DNA of 23,164 nt from Priapulus caudatus (lineage: Eukaryota > Priapulida > Priapulimorpha > Priapulimorphida > Priapulidae), in assembly GCF_000485595.1 (NCBI RefSeq), contig NW_014577189.1, positions 3,591 to 26,754 on the forward strand, given 5' to 3'. Both the position numbers and the translations under genes were made by a program. Below, one piece after another: positions 1-9,442 of this stretch. Under the pieces are notes generated by a model that searched no databases, was not told the DNA's origin, and was given only the letters and a program-made list of their open reading frames with translations. Each line of letters opens with the position of its first letter. Within the stretch, counting starts at the first letter, position 1.

Positions 1-95
1 CGAATTGGAGGACTGGGTGAATGAGGTTGAGGGCACAGCAAAACGATTTGTTGATTTGGTAGCGGTCAGTTTGGGCATTTCTACTGTCGTCGCCT

Positions 96-297
96 ATTAT
101 AGTATAAATATCTCTTTGTTTATCCTCTGACTTGTAATATATTTATCAGTATACGATCATAAAATAGAAATAAATAGAAAAGTTAACAACTGGAATTTAC
201 CGGATTTTCATCACAACCAAAGATGGCAGCGCTTTATTATGAAATGCGTGAATAACTTCTTTCTTCAAATACACATCGGCAAGCCAAAATCCCCACA
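96..297 (-). repeat. Gypsy A copy 1, 3' LTR, truncated
   Basis: This stretch matches the start (minus-strand sense) of the complete LTRs at 6269-7423 and 14125-15295. It includes the shared block from the TATAAATATCTC motif to the terminal CCCCACA. In minus-strand sense the LTR begins TGTGGGGA and is preceded by a purine tract, so this is a 3' LTR. Only about 200 of ~1160 bp are present. Bases 1-95 do not match the LTR, and I cannot assign them. Similarity to the other copies is direct; the 3' LTR assignment is inferred from the polypurine tract. Confidence 0.8.
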
Positions 298-310
298 CTC
301 CCCCCTTCTT
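298..310 (-). other. Polypurine tract of gypsy A copy 1
   Basis: Read on the minus strand this is AAGAAGGGGGGAG, directly followed by the LTR start TGTGGGG. This is the expected plus-strand primer site of an LTR retrotransposon. The same 13 bases occur at 7424-7436 in copy 2. Confidence 0.75.
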
Positions 311-792
311 AAAACACACCTGTCCTGGTGGGGAAGACGTAACGAAGGTATATACATTTCAGATATATACTATTTCCGGAGATGACTATGCCCCTTATAC
401 TGATATAATATTGCACTGCAACGGTGAAGCAATATAAAATACACCTGAGTACATAAATATCACCATGCAATAATTTCTCCAGGAGTATAATATTCATACC
501 TGCATCTCAGTTCACTAGAATATTTCCATTTAAAATTGAACCGGATTAAAAAAACGATTATAGAATATTTCCATACTGAGCAACTGGACCTACAATGGAA
601 TAGTATGTAGTTAAAATAAAACATTAATATACATATACACGAGATAAAGTAATAGACCTCCACCACTCCAGGTGGATCATCCTCTTTAACCCACCACAGG
701 TGGCCTCTACCCGGGAGAACATTTTCTGGTTAACCATCCACAGGTAGCCTCCACCCAGGAGAACATCCTCTCCACTTCAAGTGGACTCATCT
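311..792 (-). other. Gypsy A 3' noncoding region
   Basis: AT-rich stretch between the accessory ORF and the polypurine tract. It is closely matched by 7437-7875 in copy 2. The part next to the ORF (about 655-790) carries several short CCACC...GGTGG inverted motifs and a repeated AGGAGAACATCCTC-like block. The small ORFs on either strand are not conserved, and I see no gene here. Confidence 0.6.
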
Positions 793-1527
793 TTAATCCT
801 TCCTTGGTTTTTTCGACTTCTCCTTTTCATCATCAGACTCGTCGTCAGACGAGGATGATGAGCTGGAGCTGCTTGAAGATCCTCGCTTCGAGGGCTTGGT
901 TGGTTTTATGGTCCCTCCCTTTTCTGCTAAGTAGCCGGCAATCTCCCCATCCTTCAACGCCCGCAAAGGGTCCTTTGCCAAGTTCCTTGCCTCCTCCAGC
1001 AGGGTCTCCAATAGCTCCACCTTCTGCCTAAGGGCCTCCACTTCCTTTTCGCTACTCGCTGCTCGGCCGGCCACTGCCTGATGACGCCTTTCTTCTGCAG
1101 CTTTCAAAGCCCTACGGACTCTCTCCCGACTCTTCTTTTCCTCCCCTATCATCTTCTCCCCAGCCTTGATCTTTTCCGTTGCAGCGTTGTATAAGGTATG
1201 CAGGGCCGCCTCGCCCATGGGTAGGGAATCTCTGGCTGCATCATCCTGGGCCTCCACCCATGCCACGGGCACCATAGGTGGCAGGTGAGTGGCGGGGTCT
1301 TCTCTCTCGAATGGCTGGCCTGCCCGTTCCACTTGTTCCCTTCTGTCTAGAGCAGCGGCCCATGATCCGGGTTCGGCATCTCGGTCGGCTGTACATTGTT
1401 GGCATTTGAATTTTCGGTTAGGATGCCTCTCTATAAAGTGCTGCTTAAGGTCGTACCGACGCTTGTAATAGATCGTGGGGCACTCCGGGCAGTAGAACCG
1501 CCTCACCATCGGTGCATGCGTCTCCAC
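793..1527 (-). CDS. Gypsy A accessory ORF: C2H2 zinc-finger, coiled-coil protein
   Basis: Open frame of 244 codons, ending TAA, open at its 5' side up to the N at 1529. The first ATG is at 1509 (residue 7), and the codon at 1527 is GTG, so the true start may be upstream or at 1509. Residues 13-35 form a C-x2-C-x13-H-x4-H finger (C13, C16, H30, H35). A second CxxC (C42, C45) lacks its histidines. Residues ~105-190 are rich in E, K, R and A with heptad-like leucines, which suggests a coiled coil. Then come 11 serines (217-227), an acidic run and a basic KEKSKKPRK tail like a nuclear localisation signal. It lies just upstream of the polypurine tract and LTR, where env or extra ORFs sit in gypsy elements, and its tail recurs in copy 2 (7875-7996). 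The function is unknown. Nucleic-acid binding is an inference from the finger and tail. Confidence 0.6.
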   Translation of the reverse strand: METHAPMVRRFYCPECPTIYYKRRYDLKQHFIERHPNRKFKCQQCTADRDAEPGSWAAALDRREQVERAGQPFEREDPATHLPPMVPVAWVEAQDDAARDSLPMGEAALHTLYNAATEKIKAGEKMIGEEKKSRERVRRALKAAEERRHQAVAGRAASSEKEVEALRQKVELLETLLEEARNLAKDPLRALKDGEIAGYLAEKGGTIKPTKPSKRGSSSSSSSSSSSDDESDDEKEKSKKPRKD

Positions 1528-2439
1528 CNCGATTGAGATGTGGATGTAGCTGGGAATGGAATGGTCTATAATAGCCTAGAGAGTGGGCTTGACTCCGGCG
1601 CAGTGGCGATAAACTCGAGTAATTAATTAGCGTTAATCGTGGGTCAATTAACTTGAATCATGAGGTGATTATTTCCTTAAGACTATGCTATACATTATGC
1701 GATGTGTGAGTAATTGCGTAGCAAAAATGGACGTACTCAGACAGTGTGTTTGCGAGATGATGAAGTAAATACACTTTATGCCTTTACCTTGTGTAGATTG
1801 ATCAACTTGACTCGGGCTTGGCTGGCACGTATACAGGCCTGTATATAACTATCGGTTTGTACGCCGCGGACTGGGTCTGGCATGGATTAACTAGGGGCTA
1901 ATTAATTAAGTTAATCGTGGGTTCAATTAACTTGAAACTCACAAGTGATTGAGAGAACTCGTAAGACAGGTAATTGGCATATTATGGCATGTTGTGTAGG
2001 AAATTATAGAAAACGTAACTCAGACAGTGGTTTGCTGAGATTGGTATTGGAATGAGCCGTAAATACACATGTTTACTAGTCCGAATTGTTGAATATGTAT
2101 CCATTGTGACTATGCAGGGATTGGCTGTATATAAGCCTATCTGGTTGAACTCGTGCGCGTCATGGATTAATAAGCAGATAATTAATTAGGTTATTAGGTG
2201 TTAATCGATGTCGTGGGTCAGATTAACTTGAGAACTTACTGGGAGTGATGGTATGGTATAGCTAAGACATGTCTCATTTAGGCATGTAGATGTGATGTAT
2301 AGTGTGACGACTCGAATGGCTTGGCTGGCTTCGGCGCTGTCTGGGATGGATGTGCTGGCTGGCTGCTTGCTGCCCTGCTTCCCTCCTGGCCTTGCCTGCA
2401 TGCTAGCGTGGCTGGTAATTGGAATGGATGGCGCCCTGC

Positions 2440-2585
2440 TCGTCTGATCTGCCTGCCTGGCCTTGCCTAGCTGCCTGCTGCCATAGAATGCCTGCCTTGT
2501 CTATCTGCCTCCCTGCCTGCCTGCCTAGCTGACTGCCTGCCTAGCTGCACTGCCTGCATTACGTGCCTGCCGTCTGCTTACGGCC
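2440..2585. repeat. CTGC-rich simple repeat, block 1
   Basis: Imperfect runs of CTGCCTGC and CTAGCTGC inside the satellite array. This is low-complexity sequence with no gene. Confidence 0.8.
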
Positions 2586-2957
2586 TCGAGCGTATGGTGC
2601 GCAGCCTGGCTCTAAAGTGAGCCTTATGGGCCTTGAACGCCATGAATTTCATTCGCGAATTAATCAGGACACTTGGCTAATTAAATTAGATGAATGGGCT
2701 GGCTGTGTGACTCGGCATGGGTGGGTCCCATGATAGACTTGAAACTCACTCTAATGGCTGTTATTTCTAAGACATGCCTATCATCCTAGTGCCTCAGTGT
2801 CTCAGTAAATTTCTCTGAACACGTTAGCTCACGCCCTCCAGTCTTGCGTGACGCATGTCCTGCACTGTGGTCACGTGCTACTAGATACACTCTCTCTCTG
2901 CGCCATTGTGTTACTAAACTCCGGTACTACCTCGCAGGGTGCCTTCTGATATATTAC

Positions 2958-3478
2958 TGCCTGCCCTGCCTGCCTGCCTACTGCGCTGCCCCGCCCCTCT
3001 CGCACCTGCCTGCCTAGCTGCCTGCCTGCCTGCCTAGCTGCCTGCCTGCCTTGCCTAGTGCCTGCCTGCTAGCTGCTGCCTAGCTTGCCCCTGCCTAGCT
3101 GCCTGCCTGCCCGCCCCTAGCTGCCTGCCTTGCCTAGCTGCCTGACTGCCTAGCCTTGCCTGCCTACTAGCTGCCTTGCCTGCCTGCGCCTGCTGCTGCC
3201 TGCCTGCCTAGCTGCCTGACTGCCTAGCTCGCTCTCGGCCCCTGCTGTAGCTGCCTGACTGCTATTGCTGCCTCCTACGCTGCCTGACTGACTACGCCCT
3301 GCTTGCCTACCTGCCCACGCGTGCCTGCCTGCTAGCGCTCCCGCCTAGTCCTCGCCTGCCTTGCTAGCTGCAACTGCCTGCCTGCCTGCCTGCCTGCCTA
3401 GCTGCCTGCCTGCCCTAGCTGCCTGCCTAGCTGCCTGCCTGCTGCACTGACTGCCTAGCTGCTGTAACGCCTGCCCTA
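2958..3478. repeat. CTGC-rich simple repeat, block 2
   Basis: About 500 bp of CTGCCTGC units punctuated by CTAG, giving a rough CTGCCTGCCTAG period, with frequent small interruptions. It sits between satellite units on both sides. It is noncoding. Confidence 0.85.
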
Positions 3479-5554
3479 TCGGTTTGACGTCTTGACCCCG
3501 TTGACTGGCGCCTAAACTGCTGTCACTATTAACAGTAGAATTACATATTAGCTGGTTAACCTCTCGTGGGTCAATTGTTAACTTTGAATAGCTGTCCTAT
3601 GCCGTGATCTATTTTAGAGCTTTGAAGGATGGCATGTTCTCCATCTTTGGCTGCCATCGCATAGAATTATAGAATCAAACTCACGTCTTCGCGCAATATG
3701 CGTATAATAGCCTATGGGCGTGACCGCGCTTTCATTAAACAGCTAATTAATTAGGTTAATCGTGGTGCATAATTTAACTGAAACTCATAGTGATTATTCT
3801 AAACATGTATCACTTATGCATGTAGAATTCTAGAAACGTAACTCAAGACAGTTTGCGAGATATCCGATAGGCTAAATACACTTTCCTTACCGATTATTAT
3901 AAACCCGTCACTACAGGCCTGTATATACACTATCGGTTTGACGCGCCGTTCATTAACAGCCCTAATTAATTAGGTTAATCTCGTGGGGGTCAGATTAACT
4001 CTGCAAAATTACAGTGCATTATCAAGCTAACAGACCTGTTCATTAGCAGTAGAATCTATAGAGATCACAACTCGACGTTCTTCGCGAAGATATGCGTATA
4101 ATATCCTATGGGCTTGGACCGCGCGTCATTAGAACAGCTACATTAATTAGGATTAATCAGTGGGTCAATTGAACTTGAAAAACTCATAGCTGACTTATTC
4201 TAAGACATGTATCATTATGCGATGCTAGAATTCATAGAAAACGTAACTCAGACAGTTTGCGAGATATGACTAAGGTAAATACCACCTTTACCTACCGACT
4301 CGCATTATATAAACCGTACTAACAGGCCTGTATATAAGCCTATCGGTTTGCACGCGCGTCATTAAACAGCTAATTAATTAGGTTAATCGTGGCGTCAATT
4401 AACTTGAAACTTACAGGTGATTTAAGCTAAGACATGTCTCATTAGGCATGGTAGAATTATAGAATCACAACTCGACGGTCTTCGCGAGATATGCGTATAT
4501 AGCCTATGGGCTTGACGCGCGCGTCATTAACAGCTAATTAATTAGCGTTAATTCGGTGGGTCAATTAACTTGAGAAACTCAGACAGTGATTACTTCTAAC
4601 GATAGGTGCATCATTTGCCATGTAAAATTATTAGAAACGTAACTCAAACAGTTTGCGAGCATATGAATAGGTAAATACACTTCTCCTACCGATTATTATA
4701 AACACGCTCTTACAGGGCCTGTATATAGCTATCGCGTTGACCGCGCCGTCATTAACAGCTAAATTAATTAGGGTTAATCGTGGGGGTCAATTAACTTGAA
4801 ACTCATAGTGATTATTTCTAGACACGGTATTCATTATGCATGTAAATTATAGAAAACGTAACTCATACATTGCGAAGATCATCGATAACGCTAATACACT
4901 TTCCTAGCCGATATATAAACCCGTACTACAGGGCCTGTAGTATTAAGCTATCGGTTTGGACGCGCTGTCATTAACAGCAAATTAGATTAGGTTAATCGTG
5001 GGTCAATTAACTTTGAAACTCACAGTGATTACTTCTAAGACATGTATCATTACGGCCATCTAGAATTATCGAAACGTAACTCAGACAGTTTGCGAGCATA
5101 TTGATAGGTAAATACACTTTCCTACCGATTATATAAACCCGTACTACAGAGCTGTATATAAGCTATCGGTTTTGACCGCGCGTTCATTAACAGCTAATTA
5201 ATTAGGTTTAATCGTTGGCGTCAATAAACTATGAAACTCATAGTGCATTATTTCTAAGACATGTTAATCATTATGCCATGTGTAGAATTCTAGAAACGTA
5301 ACTCAGACAGTTTGCGAGATATGATAGGTAAATACCACTTTCCTACCGATTATATAAACGCCGTTACTACAGGCCTGTATATAAGCCTATCGGTTTGACG
5401 CGCGTCATTAACAGCTAATTAATTTATGGTTAATTCGTGGGTCAATTTTAACTTGAAATCACAGTTGATTTACTTACTTAAGACATGTATTATTATGCTA
5501 TGCAAAATTCTAGAAACGTATCTCATATAGATCGCGGAAGATTTGATGTCGTGC

Positions 5555-5582
5555 GGGGGAGGGGGCCGAGGGGAGGGGGGGG
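5555..5582 (+). other. G-rich tract with G-quadruplex potential
   Basis: Four runs of G (5, 5, 4 and 8 bases) separated by A, CCGA and A, which fits the usual intramolecular G-quadruplex pattern. It marks the point where satellite sequence stops and CpG-rich unique sequence begins. Confidence 0.6.
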
Positions 5583-6268
5583 TTAACCAAGCTGGTGTAC
5601 AATGAACGCCGCCGAACAAGACAGTAAGAGGCGGGCGCGGGCAGCGAGGTTCGGAGTCGGGTGCGCCATATTGCATCGGTAGGAAAAGCTGTATTTGCGG
5701 CCCAGCATCTACCGCTCAACCGATTCTACCGCGTCTACTCTCGCCGAATAGCTGGCTGTAAAATTTGGCTCGGGCCTGTCCGACGTTTTCGATGGGACCG
5801 AATCCCTGCGAACGGGCCTAATTAGGTCCCAAACGCCGATGAACGCTCGGTCTCGATGCCAAATCTGACGTGGCCCAATTAGGCTCGCGCGCCAAAACAC
5901 GTCCGTGGTGAACGCGCCTTTAGACTGCCGTCCGCCGCTCGACAGTTCACTCCGCGTTACACTGACGCGCGCGCGGCGGCCGCCTCACTTTAACGCGAGT
6001 GGAACCTATCATCGAGCGCGCGACCAGCTCTTACTGCTAAGCAAATCGCCACTGCAAGAACTTTAACCTTCTCGAGAAAATACATTTCAAATTCATGTTG
6101 TTAAGTAGAGAATGCCATCCTGGTGCAGCTATGAACTGCACTAAACAGGGCAGTTTAAGTGGATGTGGAAGGACATTTCATTTGTAAGTAGCATGTAAAA
6201 ATGGGCAAATTTTTATGCATAAAAAACAGCATATGCTTCGCTGTGCCAGCGAAGCCATATTGTGTATT
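5583..6268. other. CpG-rich unassigned sequence
   Basis: High in CG dinucleotides from 5590 to about 6030, including GCGCGCGCGGCGGCCGCC near 5965-5985, then AT-rich to the LTR edge. Short ORFs exist on the minus strand (for example 5709-5900), but they show no domain I recognise. A CpG-island promoter or a GC-rich repeat would both fit. A 7-bp hairpin CTTCGCT/AGCGAAG lies near 6237-6256. I see no supported gene. Confidence 0.4.
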
Positions 6269-6516
6269 TGTAGCGACCCTCTAGGGGTGAGTCGCCGGCA
6301 GAATGGTAGGTTCAGGGCGTCGAGATACACTGAGAGTGCTGTCCCAAGCCTACGCACGGATATCTTCAATTGTTCCCAGATCTTTAGGGCGCTCCCTACT
6401 ATGTTCAACCTGGGTCTTATCGACCGGTAACACCTCGCGACGGTGGCCAGGCTACAAGTGAGAACCAACAACAACACAAATGTAATCTCCAACTCCAGAA
6501 GTATGTAGTTATCACA

Positions 6517-6522
6517 TTTATT
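6517..6522 (-). terminator. Poly(A) signal AATAAA in gypsy A LTR
   Basis: AATAAA on the minus strand, downstream of the LTR TATA box, in the sequence context ATAATAAATGTGATAAC. The same context is present in the LTRs at 9443 and 14125. It is the likely 3'-end signal of the element transcript. Confidence 0.4.
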
Positions 6523-7062
6523 ATGATATAATAATAATAATATCAAAGCACGTACACTATATCGGTATCACAAGTCAATAATACAGAACCTATGTAACCT
6601 CATACATAGATGCTACACAGCACCAATAGGAGACAAGTCTCCAGCAATCTCTCTTTCAGTTTAGTATATATATCTAGAATATATTAACATAAGTATACGG
6701 CTGGAGCTGTCACTGAAGCGCACTTGGAGCCGCCACTGGAGCTAATCACTGAGCATCCCCAGCCACACACCCTAGTACCAGTACACCATACAAGCACAGG
6801 AGGCTAGTCTCCAGCGCACTCGGCCTCCAACTCCAGGAGAACAGAGGTCTTACTGCGAACTGTACTCCAGTAAACAAACAACTGACTAGCTATCCTGCAA
6901 ACCTCTATATTTTACATCTCAACTCCTCTCCCCAACCAAACGTTACAGGAGAATCGAACCAATCTCCAGATCCAGGAGAGGACTGCTACTCTAGTCCAGA
7001 GAGAAGTGGCTTACACCTTCGGTGCTTGCGACCACAACTGAGTTCTCTCTCCCTCTTCGGTG

Positions 7063-7070
7063 CTTTTATA
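7063..7070 (-). promoter_or_regulatory. TATA box in gypsy A LTR
   Basis: Reads TATAAAAG on the minus strand, about 355 bp into the LTR. It is conserved at the same place in the other complete LTR (14932-14939). Transcription would start some 25-30 bases downstream, near 7035. Confidence 0.5.
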
Positions 7071-7423
7071 CCCAGTAACAGTCATGCGCAGTGAACACAG
7101 AAACTAATACACTATCTACGTCACATGACAACACAGTCGATCGCATTACTTACTATTGCGCGACACAAAATAGTTCCTCTTTACCAAATACAATTAAATA
7201 GGAACGGTCTATTATAAAAGTATAAATATCTCTTTGGTTATCTTAACTCGTCAATATTTATTAGTATACAATTATAAATAGAAACATTGAATATAGCAGA
7301 TTCTAAGTTAACAACTGAATTTACCGGATTTTAATCACAACCAAAGATGGCGCAGCGCTTTATTATGAAATGCGTGAATAACTTCTTTCTTCAAATACAC
7401 ATCGGCAAGCCAAAATCCCCACA

Positions 7424-7436
7424 CTCCCCCCTTCTT
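7424..7436 (-). other. Polypurine tract of gypsy A copy 2
   Basis: AAGAAGGGGGGAG on the minus strand, directly before the 3' LTR and identical to the tract at 298-310. Confidence 0.75.
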
Positions 7437-7874
7437 AAAACACACCTGTCCTCAGGTGGGGAAGACGTAATGAAGCTATATCCATCTCATATATATACTA
7501 TTTCCGGAGATGACAATGCCCCTTTAATACTGATATAATATGGCACTGTAACAGCGAAGCAATATAAAAGACACATGAGTACATACATATCATCATACAA
7601 TAATTTTCTCCAAGAGTATAATATTTATACCTGCATCTCAGTTCACTAAAATATTCCCATTTAAAATTGAACTAAAAAAACGATTATAGAATATTTCCAT
7701 ACTGAGCAACCTGACCTACAAATGGAATAGTATGTAGTAAAATGCAAACATTAAAATACATATACACAAGATCAAGTAATCTACCTCCACCACTCCAGGT
7801 GGATCATCCCCTTCCACCCCACCACAGGGCCTCCACGCAGGAGAACATCCTCCCCACTTCAAGTGGACCCCTCT
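7437..7874 (-). other. Gypsy A copy 2, 3' noncoding region
   Basis: Aligns with 311-792 of copy 1 with scattered substitutions and small indels. No conserved ORF is present. The ORF at 7347-7538 on the plus strand runs across the LTR border and has no support. Confidence 0.6.
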
Positions 7875-7996
7875 TCAATCCTTCTTTGGCTTCTTCGACC
7901 TCTCCTTGTCATCATCAGACTCGCTGTCAGACGAGGATGATGAGAGCTGGAACTGGAGCTTCTGGCAGATCCTCGTTTCTGGGGCTTGGTTGGTGC
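7875..7996 (-). pseudogene. Remnant tail of gypsy A accessory ORF
   Basis: The last ~40 codons resemble residues 205-244 of the ORF at 793-1527: the PTKP segment, a serine run, an acidic DSESDDD block and a basic KERSKKPKK tail, ending TGA where copy 1 has TAA. The 5' part is lost. Upstream sequence passes directly into the integrase core start through a deletion junction near 7990-8000. A +1/-1 shift within the serine region separates the two possible frames. Confidence 0.6.
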
Positions 7997-8270
7997 TATA
8001 GTCCACTCTTTTCCCGTTCTTAGTCTGCTCCAAAGGGCCCATAATATCTATGGCAATTCTCTCCAGAGGAGCACCCGCAGGTGTCTACCTCAGAAGTCCT
8101 TGCCTGGGTCCTTTTCCTGGTTTCCTCCTTGCACACGCAGTGCAGTATCGGCACCAGCGCCTTATATCCGCCTGGTATCTTGGCCAATAGTATCTATGAC
8201 CAGTAATCGAGCTGCTCATCAATAGTCCTCTGCTGTCTATTTCCGTTAGGGTCCCCCCTTCTAGACACAT
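7988..8270 (-). pseudogene. Gypsy A integrase N-terminal fragment
   Basis: One frame encodes the end of an integrase zinc-binding domain (residues RYYWPRYQADIRRWCRYCTA, with the CxxC pair), an in-frame TAG at 8085-8087, and then the first strand of the catalytic core, ERIAIDIMGPL, whose D (codon 8046-8048) is the usual first catalytic Asp. The two remaining catalytic positions and the GPY/F region are absent. The histidine part of the zinc finger is shortened. It overlaps the RNase H fragment in another frame, so at least one frameshift lies between them. Confidence 0.75.
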
Positions 8271-9021
8271 CTCCCTCGGTCTGGGACTCTACCAGCAGAA
8301 CCTTCCCCGGTTCCGTAGCCTCCATGGCCTCAACAGAGTTGTCACTCAGCGCATGATGGCGCACATCATCGCAATCAGAATGGGGACACTTAGGCACACA
8401 CATTCTTGACAAACCATCTGCATCACCATGCTGCTTTCCCGGTCTATGTTCTATGCTGAAATCATACGTATCCCGAACTGAAAGCCACCTTGCCAACATA
8501 CCTTCTGGCTCTTTGAAATTTACCAGCCAAGTTAAGGACGAATGATCAGTTCGTACCCTAAAATGCCGACCCCAGAGATAATGGCGATACTGTTTCACAA
8601 ACGTGACTACCGCTAACAGTTCTTTCTTAGTAGTGCAATACCGACGCTGAGACTTATTGAGAGACTTGCTCGCATAAGCAATGACACGTTCTGTGCCATC
8701 CTGGACCTAGGACAAGACAGCACCCACTCCAAAATTACTTGCATCTGTATCTAAGATAAATTCATCCCTCTCGGTTGGATATGCCAAAACTGGAGCCATT
8801 GTGCACAACCTCTTTAGTTCTTGGAATGCTTCCTCGCAAGAATTATCCCAACTAAATACTACTCCTTTCCGAGTAAGTGCCGACAGTGGAGCAGCGACCG
8901 TGGCAAATCCCGGTATGAATCGTCTATAATACGACGCGAACCCCATGAAACTCCTAACTTCTGTCAATGTCTGTGGAGTAGACCACTCCTTAACGACTCG
9001 AATCTTCCCTGGATCCTTGAA
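8194..9021 (-). pseudogene. Gypsy A RT C-terminus and RNase H
   Basis: A single frame runs from 9021 to 8194 and is interrupted only by TAG at 8707-8709. It begins with the end of RT (KIRVVKEWSTPQTLTEVRSF, then FMGFASYYRRFIPGFA), continues to the start of RNase H (ILDTDASNFGVGAVLS, first catalytic Asp), a KELLAVV segment with the expected Glu, RTDHSSLTWL and a DADGLSR motif. This is the classic Ty3/gypsy RT-to-RNase H arrangement. The RT palm with its YxDD motif is missing, having been deleted upstream of about 9021. Confidence 0.85.
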
Positions 9022-9101
9022 ACCATCTTATTCCACTAACGGGAGAAGGACTCCCGTCACTACCATGCTCACCATGGTTCTCTGGAGCAACCAGCAAAGG
9101 C

Positions 9102-9326
9102 CTATCTGCTGGCGTTCTCAAATCTAACTTCCTGGTAGCCTTTCCCAGAGGGAATATCCCCCTTCTCTCTGAGGTACCCCACACTGAGATTCAAATCTGC
9201 AGCCCCACTGTCTTCACCCAATGGTGAAGAGGCAGCTGCGTTTGTTAAGCTACCACGCGTGCCTATCTCTACATCTACTACTGGAGTCTTGGGTACAGGG
9301 TCAGTATCACACTCGATCCCTCCCAC
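9102..9326 (-). pseudogene. Gypsy A polyprotein start (gag N-terminus)
   Basis: ORF of ~74 codons beginning with ATG at 9326, about 90 bases after the primer-binding site, the expected place for the Gag start. I recognise no domain, since gypsy Gag N-termini are poorly conserved. The matching DNA in copy 3 (13895-14080) is too noisy to keep the frame open. After residue ~74 the sequence enters a ~80-base stretch I cannot place and then the RT end, so most of gag and all of protease appear deleted. Confidence 0.45.
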
Positions 9327-9418
9327 CTCTGGTGGCTGGAGAAAAGATACCCCTCACTCGGCTACATAACCCAGAAAACATTTGCGTTGGTTTCTCAATT
9401 TACCAATGGCACCCAAAA

Positions 9419-9436
9419 ATCCCGGACGAGCCCCCA
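9419..9436 (-). other. tRNA-Pro-type primer-binding site, gypsy A copy 2
   Basis: Minus-strand TGGGGGCTCGTCCGGGAT, 18 bases, lying 6 bases inside the 5' LTR end. This is the well-known sequence complementary to the 3' end of tRNA-Pro used by many gammaretroviruses. It shows that the 9443-10012 LTR is the 5' LTR. A degraded version is at 14100-14117. Confidence 0.85.
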
Positions 9437-9442
9437 AATTTC

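Larger units (their letters stand above)
1530..5548. repeat. Satellite array, ~220-bp unit with short variant
   Basis: Direct repeats of an AT-rich unit, recognisable by TAATTAATTAGGTTAATCG followed by GTGGGTCAATTAACTTGAAA. Unit starts occur near 3741, 3960, 4137, 4371, 4534, 4757, 4977, 5193 and 5415, spaced about 219, 177, 234, 163, 223, 220, 216 and 222 bp. Long units contain a block with ACAGGCCTGT and TATATAAGCTATCGG. Short units lack about 55 bp and read GAGATATGCGTATA instead. The left part (1550-2940) holds the same unit but is more scrambled and longer (~280 bp spacing). Units differ mainly by single-base insertions. No coding potential is seen. Confidence 0.85.
6269..7423 (-). repeat. 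Gypsy A copy 2, complete 3' LTR
   Basis: About 1155 bp. In minus-strand sense it starts TGTGGGG and ends GCTACA, so it has TG...CA termini. It aligns along its length with 14125-15295 and over its 3' half with 9443-10012. An internal patch near 6700-6770 has CACTGGAGC-type short repeats. The U3 side carries a TATA box (7063-7070) and an AATAAA lies at 6517-6522, which gives a conventional U3-R-U5 layout. Confidence 0.85.

Noticed and set aside
309-666. Minus-strand ORFs of 62 and 68 codons
   Set aside because: They lie in the AT-rich 3' noncoding region of gypsy A, and the matching region of copy 2 does not keep them.
1530-5548. CRISPR-like array
   Set aside because: The repeats are contiguous ~220-bp units without unique spacers, in a eukaryotic setting.
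5470-5900. Minus-strand ORFs in the CpG-rich segment
   Set aside because: Short, proline/arginine-rich, partly running into satellite sequence, and with no recognisable domain.
6178-6546. 122-codon minus-strand ORF and its repeat at 9524-9718
   Set aside because: It lies within the gypsy LTR, crosses its border and changes between LTR copies, so it is a chance ORF.
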